Source of the DNA: Desulfofalx alkaliphila DSM 12257
GTDB lineage: Bacteria; Bacillota; Desulfotomaculia; Desulfotomaculales; Desulfohalotomaculaceae
Assembly: GCF_000711975.1 (NCBI RefSeq)
Contig: NZ_JONT01000007.1
Coordinates: 87,745 to 151,744, forward strand
Reading direction: 5' to 3'
Length of the DNA stretch: 64,000 nucleotides
The notes under the pieces were generated by a model. It ran no database searches. It saw nothing but the letters and a program-made list of their open reading frames with translations, and was not told the DNA's origin. Positions 63,882-64,000 of this stretch are shown piece after piece. The position numbers and the translations under genes are program-made. How positions within the stretch are numbered: position 1 is the stretch's first letter; each line of letters starts with the position of its first letter.

Positions 63882-64000
63882 GTGGTCGTTTATCATGACT
63901 TTAAAATCGATTTAGAAGAATATGCCCGTTTGGGAAAGGAAAACAATTTTCCTTCTTTTGATAGATGTCCCTGTTGTAAGGGCATGGTTCGCCTTTATCG
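63882..64000 (+). CDS. Start of a zinc-knuckle protein, DUF6431-like (cut by the window end)
   Basis: From a GTG behind GGGGTGA the frame reads VVVYHDFKIDLEEYARLGKE and then NNFPSFDRCPCCKGMVRLYR at the edge. The CPCC knuckle after an acidic helix recalls DUF6431 proteins that are often part of transposon-like elements. Only 39 residues are visible, so the family call is tentative. Confidence 0.45.
   Translation, partial: MVVYHDFKIDLEEYARLGKENNFPSFDRCPCCKGMVRLY

Noticed and set aside
1..64000. CRISPR array, tRNA or rRNA genes
   Set aside because: I saw no regularly spaced direct repeats, no tRNA-like cloverleaf with T-loop consensus, and no rRNA segments.

Overview
The window looks like the chromosome of a spore-forming, anaerobic Firmicute of the Desulfotomaculum/Pelotomaculum (Peptococcaceae) type. 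This rests on spo0A, spoIVB, a complete spoIIIAA-AH operon and an alpha/beta SASP; on an OLE RNA locus, which is characteristic of extremophilic and anaerobic Firmicutes; on the pairing of folD with a cyclodeaminase (one-carbon metabolism); and on an apparent selenocysteine codon. The species cannot be named from sequence alone. Nearly all core genes lie on the minus strand in tightly packed operons.

Layout. (1) 1-4.26 kb, plus strand, AT-richer: a defence segment with the end of hsdS, a full hsdR, and a two-gene unit of a small membrane protein plus a TIR-like protein. (2) 4.3-20.1 kb, minus strand: one long core block, read from nusB through xseA, folD, fchA, xseB, ispA, the OLE RNA, its partner gene oapA, dxs, tlyA, a membrane-anchored nuclease-fold protein, nadK, mnmM, argR, recN and spoIVB to spo0A and uspA. 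(3) 20.2-30.6 kb: Asp23-type envelope proteins, a two-subunit biotin carboxylase/carboxyltransferase (pyruvate carboxylase type), the spoIIIA operon and a SASP gene. (4) 30.7-39.1 kb: a CoA-disulfide reductase-rhodanese fusion, efp, pepP, aroQ, a TldD/TldE pair, and a YabG-like fragment. (5) 39.1-54.2 kb: a type IV pilus cluster fused to shikimate genes (mobA-yqeG-aroE-aroC-aroK-aroB-pilD-pilT-pilB-pilC-pilins-pilM-pilN-pilO), split between pilB and pilC by an abortive-infection (Abi) gene that carries an in-frame stop. (6) 54.3-57 kb, plus strand: an iron-dependent alcohol dehydrogenase and an MFS exporter. (7) 57.4-61.9 kb: a poly-N-acetylglucosamine-type exopolysaccharide locus. (8) 62.1-64 kb: an arsenic cassette (arsR and arsM), a truncated exporter-like ORF and the beginning of a further gene.

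The most interesting items are these. The arsM frame is broken by a TGA exactly where the family has its second arsenic-binding cysteine. It continues in frame for 57 codons, and a hairpin with bacterial SECIS geometry starts just after the TGA, so a selenocysteine-containing arsenite methyltransferase is the best reading. The OLE RNA has its own clear promoter and a closing stem, next to oapA. The small membrane protein plus TIR-like pair beside the type I restriction system is a candidate anti-phage module of a little-described kind. The Abi gene in the pilus cluster looks freshly inactivated. All functional calls come from reading the sequence and from memory of protein families; no database search was run.
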